A stretch of 64,000 bases of DNA from Symsagittifera roscoffensis. Taxonomy: Eukaryota; Xenacoelomorpha; Acoela; Convolutidae. The notes under the pieces were generated by a model. That model saw nothing but the letters and a program-made list of their open reading frames with translations. It was not told the DNA's origin and searched no databases. The stretch is taken from contig NC_087065.1 of the NCBI RefSeq assembly GCF_963678635.1, forward strand, positions 55,208,397 through 55,272,396. The letters run 5' to 3'. A program made the position numbers and the translations under genes. Below, in pieces: positions 63,390 through 64,000 of the stretch (position 1 is the first letter of the stretch; the number at the start of each line of letters is the position of its first letter).

Positions 63390-64000
63390 GTGAGTTCAAT
63401 ATCTGCTCAGATGTAGTGTATTATTGCCGATCGATCTATTAGTTATTTACCTACAATAGCCGCTTAAATTAAAAAAGAAACAAATGAAAGGGTTCTAAGG
63501 AATCCCCCGACAAAAATATGTTCGTGGTTTTTTTCTTTAATATTGAATGAATTTAACTACGGTATGGTGGTGCCATCGTGTTAGATAGAGTTACTCTGCT
63601 ACTAGAAAAATGGTCTTTTCATCGTTTTCATTTTAAAAATCGAAGGTTATTTTATCATTTTCAAAAACTTTATTCAAAGTTTCCGAAATTTGTGTTACTC
63701 TACCAGAGTTGAGGTGTTTTTCCGTTGGCTTTGGCGGTAAAATTAAGTTTTCAAAATTTATCTTTTATATTTGATACCGCAATATCACAACTCGGTCAGA
63801 AAACCAGCAATGAAAATCTTTGGAACGAGCCATTAAATTAATATTTTTATTGTTCCGACTTTCGATACGAAAGTAACGGAATATTTGTGCTCGGGGTGGT
63901 TTTTTTTTCTTCAGACAAATTTCGACTTTTTAACTAGCAATTTTTGACGGATTTTTAAAATATCATTCAAAAGGTATTGTTGTCCTGAGCTTAAATTTGA
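63390..64000 (+). other. Start of the next intron, no exon seen
   Basis: Begins GTGAGTTCAATATC and stays AT-rich and stop-filled to the window end. No acceptor followed by a coiled-coil-type frame was found. Confidence 0.5.

Overview
The window is eukaryotic, almost certainly an invertebrate animal. The DNA is AT-rich, the one host gene visible is intron-containing with canonical GT..AG borders, and most of the rest is retrotransposon and other repeat DNA. I cannot place the species.

Layout. 1-5.5 kb: old, decayed direct repeats, including a roughly 740-bp unit that carries a tRNA-Gln-like gene (one good copy at 821, two pseudogenes at 3844 and 4584). 5.5-10.5 kb and 30-41 kb: a mosaic of duplicated non-coding blocks. 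I name them E, I, L, R, Q and S. L is a 0.4-1.0 kb element with short inverted ends (TGTAACAGTCG at the start, CGACTGGCACA at the end) present seven times. R usually follows L. S and Q are further blocks found two or three times.

10.5-30.0 kb: a single GC-richer insertion of about 19.5 kb, all on the minus strand, sitting between an L block and an R block. Its right half (29.0-20.2 kb) is a decayed Ty3/Gypsy-type gag-pol: gag capsid, zinc knuckle, a tandemly duplicated aspartic protease, reverse transcriptase, RNase H, and an integrase with its catalytic core deleted. After the integrase the polyprotein continues into a domain that reads as a TARG1/OARD1-like macrodomain. The left half (19.6-10.9 kb) is an unrecognised polyprotein or pair of proteins of about 2,900 codons in total, broken by stops and frameshifts. 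It starts with a coiled coil followed by an SGNH esterase-type hydrolase with all catalytic blocks visible. The ends carry a large 21-bp/60-bp minisatellite (29.2-30.03 kb) and a purine-rich tract (minus strand, 10.88 kb). I found no matching long terminal repeats. This element is the most unusual object in the window.

41.1-61.5 kb: four copies of one L1/Tx1-like LINE (family T here) lie head to tail on the minus strand, joined by 12-15 bp linkers; a fifth, 5'-truncated copy is at 8.06-9.19 kb. The rightmost copy (56.7-61.5 kb) is nearly intact: ORF1 of 414 aa, then ORF2 of 1,079 codons with endonuclease, reverse transcriptase (YADD) and C-terminal CCHC, broken by one stop and one endonuclease active-site change. 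The LINE 3' UTR carries three regularly spaced GGATAC..GTATCC hairpins. A 200-bp MITE with an 8-bp target duplication is inserted in the 52-57 kb copy, and sister copies supply the empty site.

62.8-63.4 kb: the first two exons of a plus-strand host gene with a CCDC74/CCDC92-type coiled coil, continuing past the window. No CRISPR, rRNA or bacterial-type operon was seen.
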